A stretch of 64,000 nucleotides of DNA, taken from NCBI GenBank assembly GCA_021234155.1, contig JAJEKV010000035.1:7747891-7811890 (forward strand), written 5' to 3'. Shown in pieces: positions 1 through 9,590 of this stretch (positions are counted from its first letter, which is position 1; every line of letters begins with the position of its first letter). The DNA is from Isoetes taiwanensis. Taxonomy: Eukaryota; Streptophyta; Lycopodiopsida; Isoetales; Isoetaceae. The notes beneath the pieces were generated by a model, which was not told the DNA's origin, ran no database searches, and saw only the letters and a program-made list of their open reading frames with translations. The position numbers and the translations under genes were made by a program.

Positions 1-2592
1 AGATTAAACCCACTTTATTTAACAGCCAAGCGGAGACAATAATAAAGTGGAAAGCCACTATCGGTAAAATCTATTCATTTTACAATGATCCACTATTGGA
101 CCATGGTCCACTATCGGTGACTCTAACCTGCATAGGTTAACCATTTAACAACTAGTGATCAAACACACAGATATGTACATGAATTACTTTATTGCTCTGA
201 TAGCAACTGTAGTGGATTTATTGATACCTATAAGAACAAATTTAATCAATATCCATCATTGCATACACTTACAAAACTATAAAGTTGCTATTCATTTTGG
301 AAGCTGAATATAGAACTGAATGGAGTAATCCAACCAACTAATTGCAACGCTATGAGAAAGTATGGAAAACAGTTATCTTTTAGGGAAAACTCCCAAATAC
401 TTGTGTTTTAGTGAATTTCACGGCATACCTCTGAGTACTCCTGAGTTTTATTCATTTTGTACAATGCCCTTGGTCAACATACAAACTATTCCATAACTTT
501 TGTAATTGTTCAAATGCCCTCAAGAATTGTGCTAATTTCCCAAATGCCCTTATTAGTTTTTGAAACGACTTTGAGACCCAAGACTTCCCCCCCTTTCATT
601 TTTCCAAATTTCAAATGCCTTGAAAATTTACCAAATAGCCTTAAGATTTAGCAAATTATTTCAGAGGCCTTTCTAAGCCAAAACACATAGAAATTGAAAA
701 CCACTTCTCCAAATTGCTGCTCAAAATTGGTTAGAATAGAATAGAATAGAATATAATAGAATAGAATAGAATAGAATAGAATAGAATAGAATAGAATAGA
801 ATAGAATAGAATAGAATAGAATAGATTTTTAGCGTCCTCGGAGAGCAGCAAGCGTATTACTGACAGGATTAAAAAACCCCCGCCCCGAAGGGTTTTCGAG
901 GGAAAAACCTTAGCAGTAATAAGTATGCTGGCACGCTGTACAATTGTATAGGACAGTTCAATACCGTCCCGTAGGACACAAATGAGTCAGTGCATCTATA
1001 ACCTCCTGGAGGTATGACCACAACAAACCCACCGACGCCGTAGCCAATAACTGATGCAACGGCTGGCGTTGCAAATCGATGCTCAAAATCAGTGAGGAAA
1101 ATTGCGAAATGAATGCTAAATCCTGCTTTATCGCTAATCCTTGGTCAAGAAAATAATTTGGCATATGCTGAGAATCAAGCAATCTGGGCCATCCTCTTAG
1201 GATCCCTAATTTCAAAATACCAAATGTCTATACGTATAAGAGTTTGCTATGGAAAATGAGAAGTACTGCATGGTCCCCTCCCCCCTCCCCAAAGATTTTT
1301 GCGTAGATGAGATTTGCATACATGGAAGTATGAATACGAGATCCAAAGTAAATAATTCTTTACCACAAATACTCTATGGTTGGTAAATACATGGGAATTT
1401 GCAAGAAATGTACAATGGTTCAAACACATGATCTATGATTCACACATGGTATGCAGGTACTGATACAAAGTAAAAATCATTTGTGTTCTCCCCAGGAGTC
1501 GTACCTAGATTAAACCATAGAGCAAAGGAAGGGAAGATGACATACAGCTAGGTCCCATGCTTGAATACAGATATGATGCACTGGAGTAAAAACGATGACA
1601 CCAATACAAGAAAATGAAAAAAAAAAGGTGGCTATTATTCAAGAAAAACATAGCACATATATAAAATCATCAAACTTAAAATAACAAACAACAAAAACAG
1701 CTTGAAATTCTACATAAACCTTGTACCCAACTATCATAAAATGGATGCATAAACATAAATAATGCCGATCAGATATGATAATCCTATCTTATATTATCAA
1801 AAAAGTTTAGCTAGTTGTAAACAATACAGTAGCAAAATGGAGTTCCAATTATGAACCCTTGATAAAAAAGTAAAAGAGTTGATCTCGGCCATGAAAATTT
1901 CAAGGGAGAATAAGACCGCATAAAAACTATGTAGACAAGGGCATAAACCATTAGGATAGTCGAATTAAAATATAAAAGGCAATGTGCACTCTAGATATAC
2001 GCATTAGTACGTTCCATGAAATACGGCTACAAAATCATGGGAAAACCATTTAAAGAGCCTACAAAAATACAAGGAAAACCCTCTGATATTATGCTAGACA
2101 TGGACTTGCCCATGTGGATGAAGAAGCCCGCTGTAAGGATCGAAAGCAAGGAATTAAGCAGCTGACCAAGGATCAAACTGATGGGTTTGATCCAAAATCT
2201 GGCATGAACAGAATGTAATCCATTTAATGTAATCCAAAACAGAAGAACAGATTAAGAAAAATTCCAAAATAGAAGAACAGATTAAGAAAAATGTGGTTCT
2301 GATCATAATAACGAATCTTACGAATTGATCGATTATAAAAATGGTTTTCTTATGAACACAATCATCATATTTGAATATATTAATTGAAACAACAATAGAA
2401 CAGAGCGATTAATGTTCAAAACAAGGGCAACATAGAAGAAAATAGAGCAGATGGTTCTGGAATTGGACCGAACAGAGCAAGTATTTATAGCATAGTTTTT
2501 GCTGATCAAATATACAATACAAAATATACATGCAGCATAATCAAAGCTTTGAATTTAATAGTCCTTGTTAAACAAAGTTGTCTCCTTAGAAG
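1..2592. other. Intergenic region without a recognisable gene
   Basis: AT-rich sequence. All open frames are short (85 codons or fewer) and none shows a familiar motif. It contains one pentanucleotide microsatellite. The end of the stretch abuts the poly(T) end of a LINE. I see no RNA gene, terminal repeat or copy of the 14-bp palindrome found further right. Confidence 0.6.
731..825. repeat. Pentanucleotide microsatellite (TAGAA)n
   Basis: About 19 head-to-tail copies of TAGAA with one imperfect unit (ATATAATAG) near the start. The minus-strand frame across it reads as repeated FYSIL, which is an artefact of the repeat and not a protein. Confidence 0.95.
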
Positions 2593-2823
2593 TTTTTTTT
2601 TTTTTTTTTGAAGGATATAAGAATATATTAAACCACTAGAATGCGAGCAAGTACAATGATAAGTGTGGTGCTAAGAAATGAAGTGCCCATCATGATCCAC
2701 AATCTGTAGGAATGTCGACCAAATTTCCCGCTTAACTGTGCCAGACAAGCTTGAGACTTGGTAAGCCTGCCACAACTTATGCCTCAAGATCAGAACCAAC
2801 CGAAAAGGGCTAAGCACTGCATT

Positions 2824-3502
2824 CTAAAAGACCTTCGCTCTCCGTCTTTTCCAAATCAGCCACAAAAGCCAAGCTCTGCATAAATGAAACGCCTGCCGCT
2901 TGGCCACTGCCCAACCGCTAGGAAAGACTCCCAAAAGAATCTTCTGACTGCACAGTGAAGACCCAAAGAGGGCTCTCACCCAGGACCAAGCTGCCCCTAC
3001 CTCTGTGCATAGGACAAAGCAGTGCTCAATGGTCTCTCGTCGCCTCCCACATAAAGGGCACGTTTCTGCTACCTGAGGCTTGACGGTGCAAGATCTGCCA
3101 CAAAAGGGTACGGATTTTAGGAGGAGGCAATGTCCACGCCCACTTCCACATGGCGGGCCACTTACTCCCTGGAAGCTCAAGCGACCACTTATCCGCAGGC
3201 GGCAACGTGTCCTGAAGCGCTAGAAGCCCATAAGCCGATGCTACAAACTGAGATGCATCAAGTCCACTATGCGACTTCCAAACGCGATTGACTTGAGAAG
3301 ACAACTGCAATGGAATAGCATTAGTAATTCTGGCCCAAGTCCGTATGTCCGACCGCCGAAGACCAAATCTCTTCCTAAAAAACTTCCACGGCGCTAGATG
3401 ACCCTCCCAATACCAGTCACGGATGGATGTTACCCCTGCAGCAATCCATCGACGCTGAGTACTCGGGTGTAGGGAAGAGGCCAAGGGAGATGCAGAATCC
3501 AA
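2824..3502 (-). pseudogene. LINE C-terminal zinc-knuckle region (zf-RVT type), frameshifted
   Basis: Two overlapping frames continue the LINE protein. The first (3026-3502) carries WKWAWTLPPPKIRTLLWQIL, the tryptophan-rich signature that opens the zf-RVT region of plant LINE reverse transcriptases. The second (2824-3180) carries CPLCGRRRETIEHCFVLC, the Cys-Cys-His-Cys knuckle that should follow it. A frameshift around 3080-3150 separates them. This confirms the orientation and identity of the element. No RNase H domain is visible. Confidence 0.8.
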
Positions 3503-3508
3503 GGGTAC

Positions 3509-4444
3509 CTAGAGAAAGGGCGATGAGGCTACCATACACCTGCTAGGGTCTGAATAGAGAGCCTTGACCACCTTCCATACCTTCAGGAGACCCTTAAGAA
3601 AAGGCGAAGCATGAGGGAATGGCCGCAAATCCTCAAACAGAGCCCACAGCAACTGAGCCGGAGTTGCTGGCTTCCTAAACACAATAGAGTGGCGAAGCGA
3701 CTGTGCCAACAGAGCCAAACCTGGAGATTGTTGCTCCTGCAACAACTGCCAGATGAATTTTGACACCAGAACCTTCGTGTGCAACGACACATCAAGCATA
3801 CCCAAGCCCCCTGTCTTTCTGGGACGCACACACTTCCACCATGCGACCTTCACTGTAGTCCCCTCCTCATTTCCTCCCCAAACAAAATTGCGAATGGTGT
3901 CATCTAACTCTTTAACCACACTTTCTGGCGCAAGTATACAGGAGGCTGCGTAAACATGAGTGCTATAGAGCACTGACTTGGCTACCAGAATCCTACCAGC
4001 CATGATGAGTTTACTTCCCCTCCACCAGTTCAGATGCTGCTTAAGATTCTGTAATGTCTCCGTCCAAATTGCCCTAGCATTAATGTCCAAGCCAAATGGT
4101 ATGCCTAATAGTTTGGCAGCTGTGTGTGGCGGTGTAAGAGCCCAGGGAAACTGACTCAACCATGCAGGAGGAGGTTCCTTCAGTACCCACATGGCCGAGC
4201 ACTTGGACCAGTTAAGCAAGCATCCCGAAGCTAAAGAAAAGGCATCCAAAATATTCTTGGCTGCCTGGAGATTGGACTCATCTGCATGAACAAAGAGGAA
4301 TGTATCATCCGCAAATTGACTGCAAACCTGTTGCGACCCATCATCCATGCGGAGACCTTGCACCACACTGTCAGCAACTGCGACCTGAAAAAGCTGCGAG
4401 AGAGCTTCTGCCACTATAGTGAACAGAAAGGTGGCCAACGGACA
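3509..4444 (-). pseudogene. LINE reverse transcriptase, C-terminal half
   Basis: This is RNA-templated DNA polymerase for retrotransposition. The frame opens at GCPLATFLF (RT motif 4) and reaches FADD within about 45 residues; FADD is the catalytic YADD-type motif of palm motif 5. A thumb/connection region with conserved WWRG, SKLIMAGR and FVWGG stretches follows, as in plant L1 elements. The endonuclease domain and RT motifs 1-3 are absent. The frame ends near 3509 and coding continues in another frame downstream, so the copy is inactive. No initiator methionine is expected in a truncated copy. Relationship to plant L1 LINEs is clear; the subfamily cannot be named from the sequence alone. 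Confidence 0.85.
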
Positions 4445-4664
4445 TCCTTAACAAGGTGACGGTGCAAACGCACTAATGACCTGTGGTGCAATTGCAGATT
4501 CCTTTTTCAAAAAAACATAAATTCGACAATTTTGACCATTTAAAAAAAAACAAATACATTCCAAATATCGTCAATTCTAAAAGCGAGCGACAGATTTTGT
4601 GTTAAGACACACTAAGAAGATGCACTTTCATACGACACAAAAATACAAAGGGAAGGAAGAATGT

Positions 4665-4678
4665 CTATGCGCGCATAG
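4665..4678. promoter_or_regulatory. 14-bp palindrome CTATGCGCGCATAG, downstream of methyltransferase
   Basis: A perfect copy, extended to 18 bp as GTCTATGCGCGCATAGAC (4663-4680), just past the methyltransferase stop codon. A second perfect copy is in the last intron at 5456-5469, extended to TGCTATGCGCGCATAGCA. Function unknown; see the clustered copies. Confidence 0.7.
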
Positions 4679-4752
4679 ACAACAAAGTTATATTTCAGTA
4701 ATTTAATACAATAATATAGGCACTTAAAAAAATGTCCTTTTTTTAGCACACA

Positions 4753-5425
4753 TTAAATATCAAGAGGAGGATCCTTGTGAACAAGTTCGTCATCAGAATC
4801 TGGAGGAGAGGGAACCTTAGTACAGCTGTCAGGATTAACTTCCTCAGTGTCTGAGGCATCCTTCTCTTCCACAACCTTTTGAAGCTCTTCTACAGGAACA
4901 AGCTCGACGAACTCGGCCGGATCGTTGGTGTTCCCGGTGAGTGGCGGCAAAGGCTCTGAGCTTGAAGCTGCGGGATTACCATCCTTATCCTTAAGGCCAA
5001 CCTCCTGCTTTTCATCTGGCAGGCTGTGCAGAGAACTTATTCTGGATTTTATATAAACCACAGAATCCTTATCAAAATCAATTGCAAGGCAGTTGCGACC
5101 CTTTTTTAAAGCACAAGCCAAGGTGGTCCCTGACCCTGAGAAGGCATCGATGACCCAGTCACCTGGCTGTGAAAACATCTCTAAAAGGGTATTAATAAGC
5201 TGTTGAGGCTTCTGATAAGAATTGACTATATGACCCTGGTGTACTGGGTCTGTTAATTTCCGAATGACTGTTGGGAATTGAAACGCATTACGCAAATCCA
5301 TTCCAGCAGTATTATAGTGCAAAATGCTTCTCTGCCCACCAATGCTGTGGTAACCAATGTGCATCTGTTCCCAAACATTTACAAGCCTTGCACCACCGCC
5401 ATTTCCTCTCACATTCGTCTTCAAC
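4753..5425 (-). CDS. Beta-class DNA methyltransferase, last exon (SAM-binding motif I)
   Basis: This is the last coding exon of a spliced minus-strand gene. It contains DAFSGSGTT at 5122-5148, the S-adenosylmethionine-binding motif I (FxGxG type), preceded by a QKP..LI...L segment and followed by an acidic residue run (AIDFD). This is typical of the N6_N4_Mtase family, which methylates adenine N6 or cytosine N4 in DNA. Motif I lies C-terminal to the catalytic motif in the preceding exon, the order that defines the beta class. After about 130 residues the protein ends in an acidic, low-complexity tail rich in Glu, Asp, Ser and Pro. The acceptor is the AG before 5425, giving a TG/G split codon (Trp) with the upstream exon. 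The open frame has no stops. Units 2 and 3 lack this exon. Confidence 0.8.
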
Positions 5426-5487
5426 CTGCAACCGCAACCAATGAGTTATTGTGTGCTATGCGCGCATAGCAAAAAGAAATAACTTAC

Positions 5488-5921
5488 CAAATGGTTGGCT
5501 CGTAACCAACTTTGCAGTGCTCTCTCATTGCAGCTTGTACCATACCTGCCTGATTACTTGAATGAAAAACTACTATCCTCCAAAGCGGTGCAGTATTTAT
5601 TTTGACGAAACGTCTCAAGAAAGAATCAAATTCAGCATAAGTAAATGGAGAATCATCTCATCGACTATCAGGTAGCTTGAACCCATAAGGAATATCAGCA
5701 ATACACAACGAATAATTGCCAGGTTTCAACGTATGGTCAAGTTTGACACAATTTCCATGATATATCTGGTACAAACAATTCTGGCCAAACATGTCAAACC
5801 TTTCAAATTCTGTTGGTACAAAACTTTGCTCAGCTTATTCCTTCTTCTTTAGCTTGGCGCGCTCTTCCTTAGCAAGTCTAACCATGTTAAGAAACCCTGG
5901 CGGCATCGGGTCCTTCTTTTT
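5488..5921 (-). CDS. Beta-class DNA methyltransferase, catalytic exon (motif IV DIPY), two in-frame stops
   Basis: This exon is bounded by a good acceptor (TTTTAG before 5921) and donor (GTAAGTT after 5488). Its frame reads CIADIPYGF at about 5679-5702; DIPY fits the [DNS][PI]P[YFW] catalytic motif IV of amino-methyltransferases. The reading frame joins the downstream motif I exon in phase. Two stops interrupt it: a TAA near 5842, after a lysine-rich stretch, and a TGA near 5662, shortly after DIPYGF. Either the gene is dead or these are consensus errors, since the window shows many errors at CTG/CAG sites. The tandem repeat boundary at 5880 falls inside this exon. Known family members with this domain order are mostly bacterial and phage enzymes. 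Confidence 0.75.
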
Positions 5922-5980
5922 CTAAAACCACAGAACACAGCTTTAGTAAGAACAAGAAGACGAAAGTGCAAAGTGTCTTC

Positions 5981-6149
5981 CTATGCGCGCATAGCAACAC
6001 AGTAACGAACTTCTTGTGGTGCTATGCGCGGATAGCCACACAACAAGAAAACAGCTTTAGTAAGAAGAAGAAAACAAAAGTTCCGAGTGTTAGCCTATGC
6101 GCGCATAGCACCACAGTAACGGACTTCTTGTAGTGCTATGTGCGCATAG
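5981..6149. promoter_or_regulatory. Two pairs of 14-bp palindromes in an intron, 41-bp spacing
   Basis: Sites start at 5981, 6022 (variant GCGCGGATAG), 6095 and 6136 (variant CTATGTGCGC). The start-to-start distance is 41 bp within each pair. They lie in the intron between the last ParB-side exon and the catalytic methyltransferase exon. An isolated half-degraded copy is at 6691-6704 in another intron. None is in a coding exon. Confidence 0.7.
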
Positions 6150-6939
6150 GCACACAACAAGATAAGTAGGGGGAATAACAAAATTTACCAAGTTCGTGAA
6201 ATTCGAAGCGTATTGGTTTATCTTTTCACCCGACGACCATGTAGGGTATAATTCTTTTAACTTTTTCCCATGTGTCACAGTTAAGGTGGACCATGAGTTT
6301 TCTTGACAGAGTGCACAATCCTTTTGGTGCAAAAAGTAAGGAGTCTAAAAAAAAACTGGAACGCAAACTACCAACAAGAAGCGGCTAGTGTTTTGGATCA
6401 CGAATTTAACTTCTTGTTTGAATTCACCCCCGCATCTCTTCCAAGGTAAAGTGGCCATTGACCACCTTCCGCAGCACCTCACAAACGTTTTACGTATTTT
6501 TAAACCACGCATTTCCCTCGGACCATGATACCCATGTCCTTCGTTTTTGCGAGGTTCAGTTTTTTTTTTGGATCCTTCACCTTTCCTTTGGATTTCAGTA
6601 TACCCTCAGCAAACATATCAAAAAAAATTTCTTGAAGTTCCCAGACCTAAAAAGGAACAGGAAAGAAATAAAGGTAAGAAAACTGAACAGTTATGCGCGC
6701 ATGGTCAAAGAACTTAGAGAAGAAAGTTATCTTACACGTCCATGCCTAAAAGCTAGTTGGAAGTAGTTGTCGTACTTCACAAGAGATGCTCTGGCATTAG
6801 TGGAGTTGTATGTTAAAGCGGCACTCAGAAAGCACTGCTTCGCTCTTTAAGAGCGGATAAAGGTTTTGATCATCCTTTATATCTTTGTCACCCTTATGCT
6901 CCGACCTAAAAAGCTCGTATTCCTTATACATAAACTTAA

Positions 6940-7056
6940 TTTTTTTTTTTTTGAAGAACTGTGTCAGCAATATATTAAAAGAATGGTAATGTTACAAAGC
7001 AAGTGAGGAGGAAGGAGAACTGCCCCAAAGAGACAGTGATACCTCGACACTCCACA
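6940..7056 (-). repeat. LINE-type 3' tail inserted in the ParB gene, unit 1
   Basis: A 13-nt poly(T) run is followed by TTGAAGAACTGTG and AATATATTAAA. This resembles the end of the LINE at 2593 (poly(T), then GAAGGAT and AATATATTAAA). I read it as a very short 3'-end insertion of a related LINE or SINE, minus orientation, between two exons of the ParB-like gene. The same tail is at the same place in all three units, so it predates the tandem duplication. Confidence 0.6.
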
Positions 7057-8511
7057 ACAAGCGCAACTCTATCTTTGTATAAACCGGCTCATCCGATATT
7101 CATTGTCCACATTGTGGCTCATAGCAAGCAACTTGGCTTCAGAGTCGATTGACACCCACGTAAATAAATGCAAATATTTGAGAGAAGCGGTGTTCTTTAG
7201 TTTCTTTATGAAGCTGCCTCCTCGCTTTAAAGCTTTGAGTGCCACCCAAAACAAAATACACCGTAGCTTTCATCCTCTTCCTTTACAAACAAATCCCTTT
7301 CCGCTTTGGGAAGGGTCAACAATCTAAATGTGTGGTCTGTCAGGCTGCATTTGGTACGTCCCTTATCGCGTTCCTTAAGAGCAAACAAATGACCAGAGTA
7401 AATTTTTCTCACCTGTAAAGGTCTCTCACCAGACTCATCCTTTGGGCACAACTTAACACAATCAACCTGCAGGTGCATGATCCTAGGCACACGACATCTC
7501 AGCTCAATTTCTTCGAGCTTCCTAGAAGCCATGTCGTTTTCCTTACTGGCAATCCTTGTACCCGGTGCTGGAGGCAAAACTACCTTAGTGGCTTTTTTTG
7601 ATGCCTTGCTAGTTGGTGGAGCAGTGTCAGTCACCAGGCCTGCCTTGTAATAATTTCTTTTGGCTTTCTTTTTGCTTGGCCTCTCCATCACTTCAACCTC
7701 AAACTCTTCCTCTTCAGATTCGGGATCCGAAGGTTCATCTTCATCCACTGTTGCCACCTCAACAGTATCTGAGATTCTGGGGATGATTAGCTTGGCAACT
7801 TGAGGCATGGCATCCTTCAGCAGCTTAGCAAGAGGTGCGCTAGAACTTAACAGAGGATTAGTATAGAAACAAGATCCTACAAACAAAACCTATGATGTCA
7901 TAGACCAAACATATTAGTAAAGTCTTCTCAAGATAAGGGAAAATAACACTTACAATTTTACTCTTTATTCTTGCCTGAATGTAGCCTTGCATATCTTCTG
8001 GAGAAGACAAATTCAGCTTAAAAAATGAACTATCCACAGAATATACATGTTCACTGCCCTTGGTGGTGGTTGTGCACTTGATGTGGAACATACCAAACAG
8101 TTCAGCATCCACGAGCCTGCCACATCTTCTGAAGCTTTCTAGGTCTTGTGTTTGCTTGCCGGTCTCAGAACAAATGTACAAATACAAAAGCTAGCTTGAT
8201 TCTTTGGATCACGGTACCCTCGACAAGCAACCACTGCTGATCCTTACAAAAATAGGAGCCATCTTCGGCCTCCTGAAATTCTTCAGCGACTTGGAGCCGA
8301 GGCGCATCGACTCTTGTCCTTCGTCGTCCTCCCTCTTCCGGTCGCCTTTGCGGGAGGATCCACCTTCATCATCCTGGCTACCCCGTGCAAGGCTTCTCTT
8401 CTTACTGAAATATTAAGAACAGTAAAGTATTAAAACATCGTTTGCCAACCAATTCAGAAAATCTTATCCCCAATAGTGATATAGGCATACTACAAAAGAA
8501 GAGCTTTGAGC

Positions 8512-8736
8512 CCATGCGCGCATAGGCGACCTTCAATAAAAGTATTATGCCCATGCGCGCATAGGATCAGATTAAAAAAAAGGCTGAAGCCCATGCGCGC
8601 ATAGTCAAGCTTGAGAAAAAAAGCTTTGTGTCTATGCGCGCATAGGCAAAGCTTAAGAAAAAAGATTTGTGTCTATGCGCGCATAGGCTAAGCAAGGACA
8701 AGCACTAAAAAAACCTTTGTTCCCATGCGCTCATAG
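8512..8736. promoter_or_regulatory. Array of six 14-bp palindromes at ~40-bp period, intron 1, unit 1
   Basis: CCATGCGCGCATAG or CTATGCGCGCATAG begin at 8512, 8551, 8591, 8632, 8673 and 8723 (the last with GCGCTCAT). The intervals are 39, 40, 41, 41 and 50 bp. Spacers are AT-rich with weak similarity (AAAAAA..., AAGCTT), whereas the palindromes are nearly invariant. The array lies in intron 1 of the ParB-methyltransferase gene, immediately downstream of its start codon. Phased palindromes of this kind are typical of sites bound by a dimeric protein; which protein is not shown by the sequence. Confidence 0.8.
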
Positions 8737-8935
8737 ACAAACCCAATCACAAAATGACCTAAAACAAACAAAACATATCTAGAACACAGGAAGAAGGCCG
8801 GAAATACTTAAGAAATTGACATTTTTAATCGTTTTGGAGGCAGCCTAATTAAGCAAACAATGCACAAAAAAAAAAAAAACAAAAGTGAGCTAATTAACTA
8901 GCAGCTAAGATCTTGACGTACCTTCCACCTGCCAT

Positions 8936-9590
8936 TTGCCGCGAGTCTATGCAGCTTCTTATAGACTTTGATATGTAAAAAAAGTGGAGTGAGTGTGAAG
9001 GCGGAGGTCGAGCGCCCAGGAGCTTCGGTCTGTATGCAGAAATGTGCGCCCTTTTTCCCTATTTATTGTCTATGTTAGTACTTGGATATTTTCTATGAGA
9101 TTATACATGAAGAGTGTAGCGTGTCATTTCATGCGATCCTTTATGGAGTGTCAAGCCCACACAAAGTCTCTTCGTATTTCCCGCTCTTCCTTTACAGTTG
9201 TTTATCTTATCTTGTCTTCCGTCGCTTGAGCTATAGACTTTATTATTACGTCTTCCCTGTGCTCAAGTAGGTAACATGCTTATCTCTCACAGTAATTTAT
9301 GACATCTTGTCTATGCGCGCATGGGCAATATGAGTTCATCTTACACCCGGGCTATGCGCGCATAGGCAAGCTGCTACTAATACTATTTTAATTAGTTAGT
9401 GTACTTCCTTACTTAGTACATGCACAGTAGGTGTGGTGCATGTCTGTTTTTGAGTACAGGTCTTTGTCCATTTGCAGCATGGACGGCAGCCACTCAAGAA
9501 AAAGTTTTTTATCTTCGCCTGCGAATCTTTCATTATTGCCTCGAGCAGGTTCAACGCACCCACACAAAGCAGTGAAGACAAAGATTTACG
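8936..9590. other. Intergenic region between the divergent gene groups, unit 1
   Basis: This separates the ParB-methyltransferase start (minus, 8935) from the plus-strand genes and should hold both promoters. It contains two palindromes 41 bp apart (9311 and 9352). A loose inverted pair AGTCTAT...ATAGACT around 8944-8967, just upstream of the start codon, resembles the outer halves of the palindrome. No convincing TATA box at a sensible distance was identified. Confidence 0.55.
9311..9365. promoter_or_regulatory. Pair of 14-bp palindromes between divergent genes, unit 1
   Basis: Sites at 9311-9324 (CTATGCGCGCATGG, one arm altered) and 9352-9365 (perfect), start-to-start 41 bp, the same phasing as the intron 1 array and the intron pairs. 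Confidence 0.7.

Larger units (their letters stand above)
2593..4444 (-). mobile_element. 5'-truncated L1-type LINE retrotransposon
   Basis: A minus-strand non-LTR element ends in a 17-nt poly(T) run at 2593-2609, which is the poly(A) tail in the element's orientation. Upstream of the tail are a zinc-knuckle C-terminal region and then the second half of a reverse transcriptase. Everything before RT motif 4 is missing, the usual 5' truncation of L1-like insertions. The flanks TCCTTAGAAG (2583-2592) and TCCTTAACAAG (4445-4455) are similar and may be a degraded target-site duplication; they are used here to set the boundaries. The coding region is broken by frameshifts, so this is a dead copy. 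It lies just beyond the 3' end of the methyltransferase gene. Confidence 0.85.
6189..8935 (-). pseudogene. ParB-like domain part of the ParB-methyltransferase gene, unit 1 (degraded)
   Basis: These are the N-terminal exons of the methyltransferase gene. Exon 1 is 8922-8935 (ATG at 8935, MAGG then a split codon, donor GTACGTC). Exon 2 is 7954-8404, joining in frame as SKKRSLARG, a basic, possibly nuclear-targeting start. Exon 3 starts near 7876 and carries an acidic-to-basic linker and then the ParB-like region; later exons follow down to 6189. The same exons are cleaner in unit 2. Unit 1 carries frameshifts in exon 2 (around 8200-8340), exon 3 (around 7300-7370) and the 6200-6330 exon. Almost all differences from unit 2 sit at CTG or CAG triplets. 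Two copies of the 14-bp palindrome lie in the large intron before the methyltransferase exon and six lie in intron 1. Confidence 0.65.

Noticed and set aside
648-851. Repeated FYSIL protein
   Set aside because: It is the translation of the TAGAA microsatellite.
4445-4500. Left terminal inverted repeat of the pogo-like element pairing with about 13455-13560
   Set aside because: Some shared words (TCACC..AAGG, GGTGCA) but no convincing alignment or TA target duplication; the similarity is at chance level by eye.
4753-5921. Bacterial contamination explaining the methyltransferase
   Set aside because: The gene has spliceosomal introns with matching phases, AT-rich plant-like codon use, and is continuous with the plant transposon units.
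8512-8736. CRISPR-like array (regular short repeats with ~26-bp spacers)
   Set aside because: The repeats are 14-bp palindromes in an intron of a eukaryotic gene, spacers are AT-rich and similar to each other, and pairs occur elsewhere with the same phasing. No leader or cas genes.
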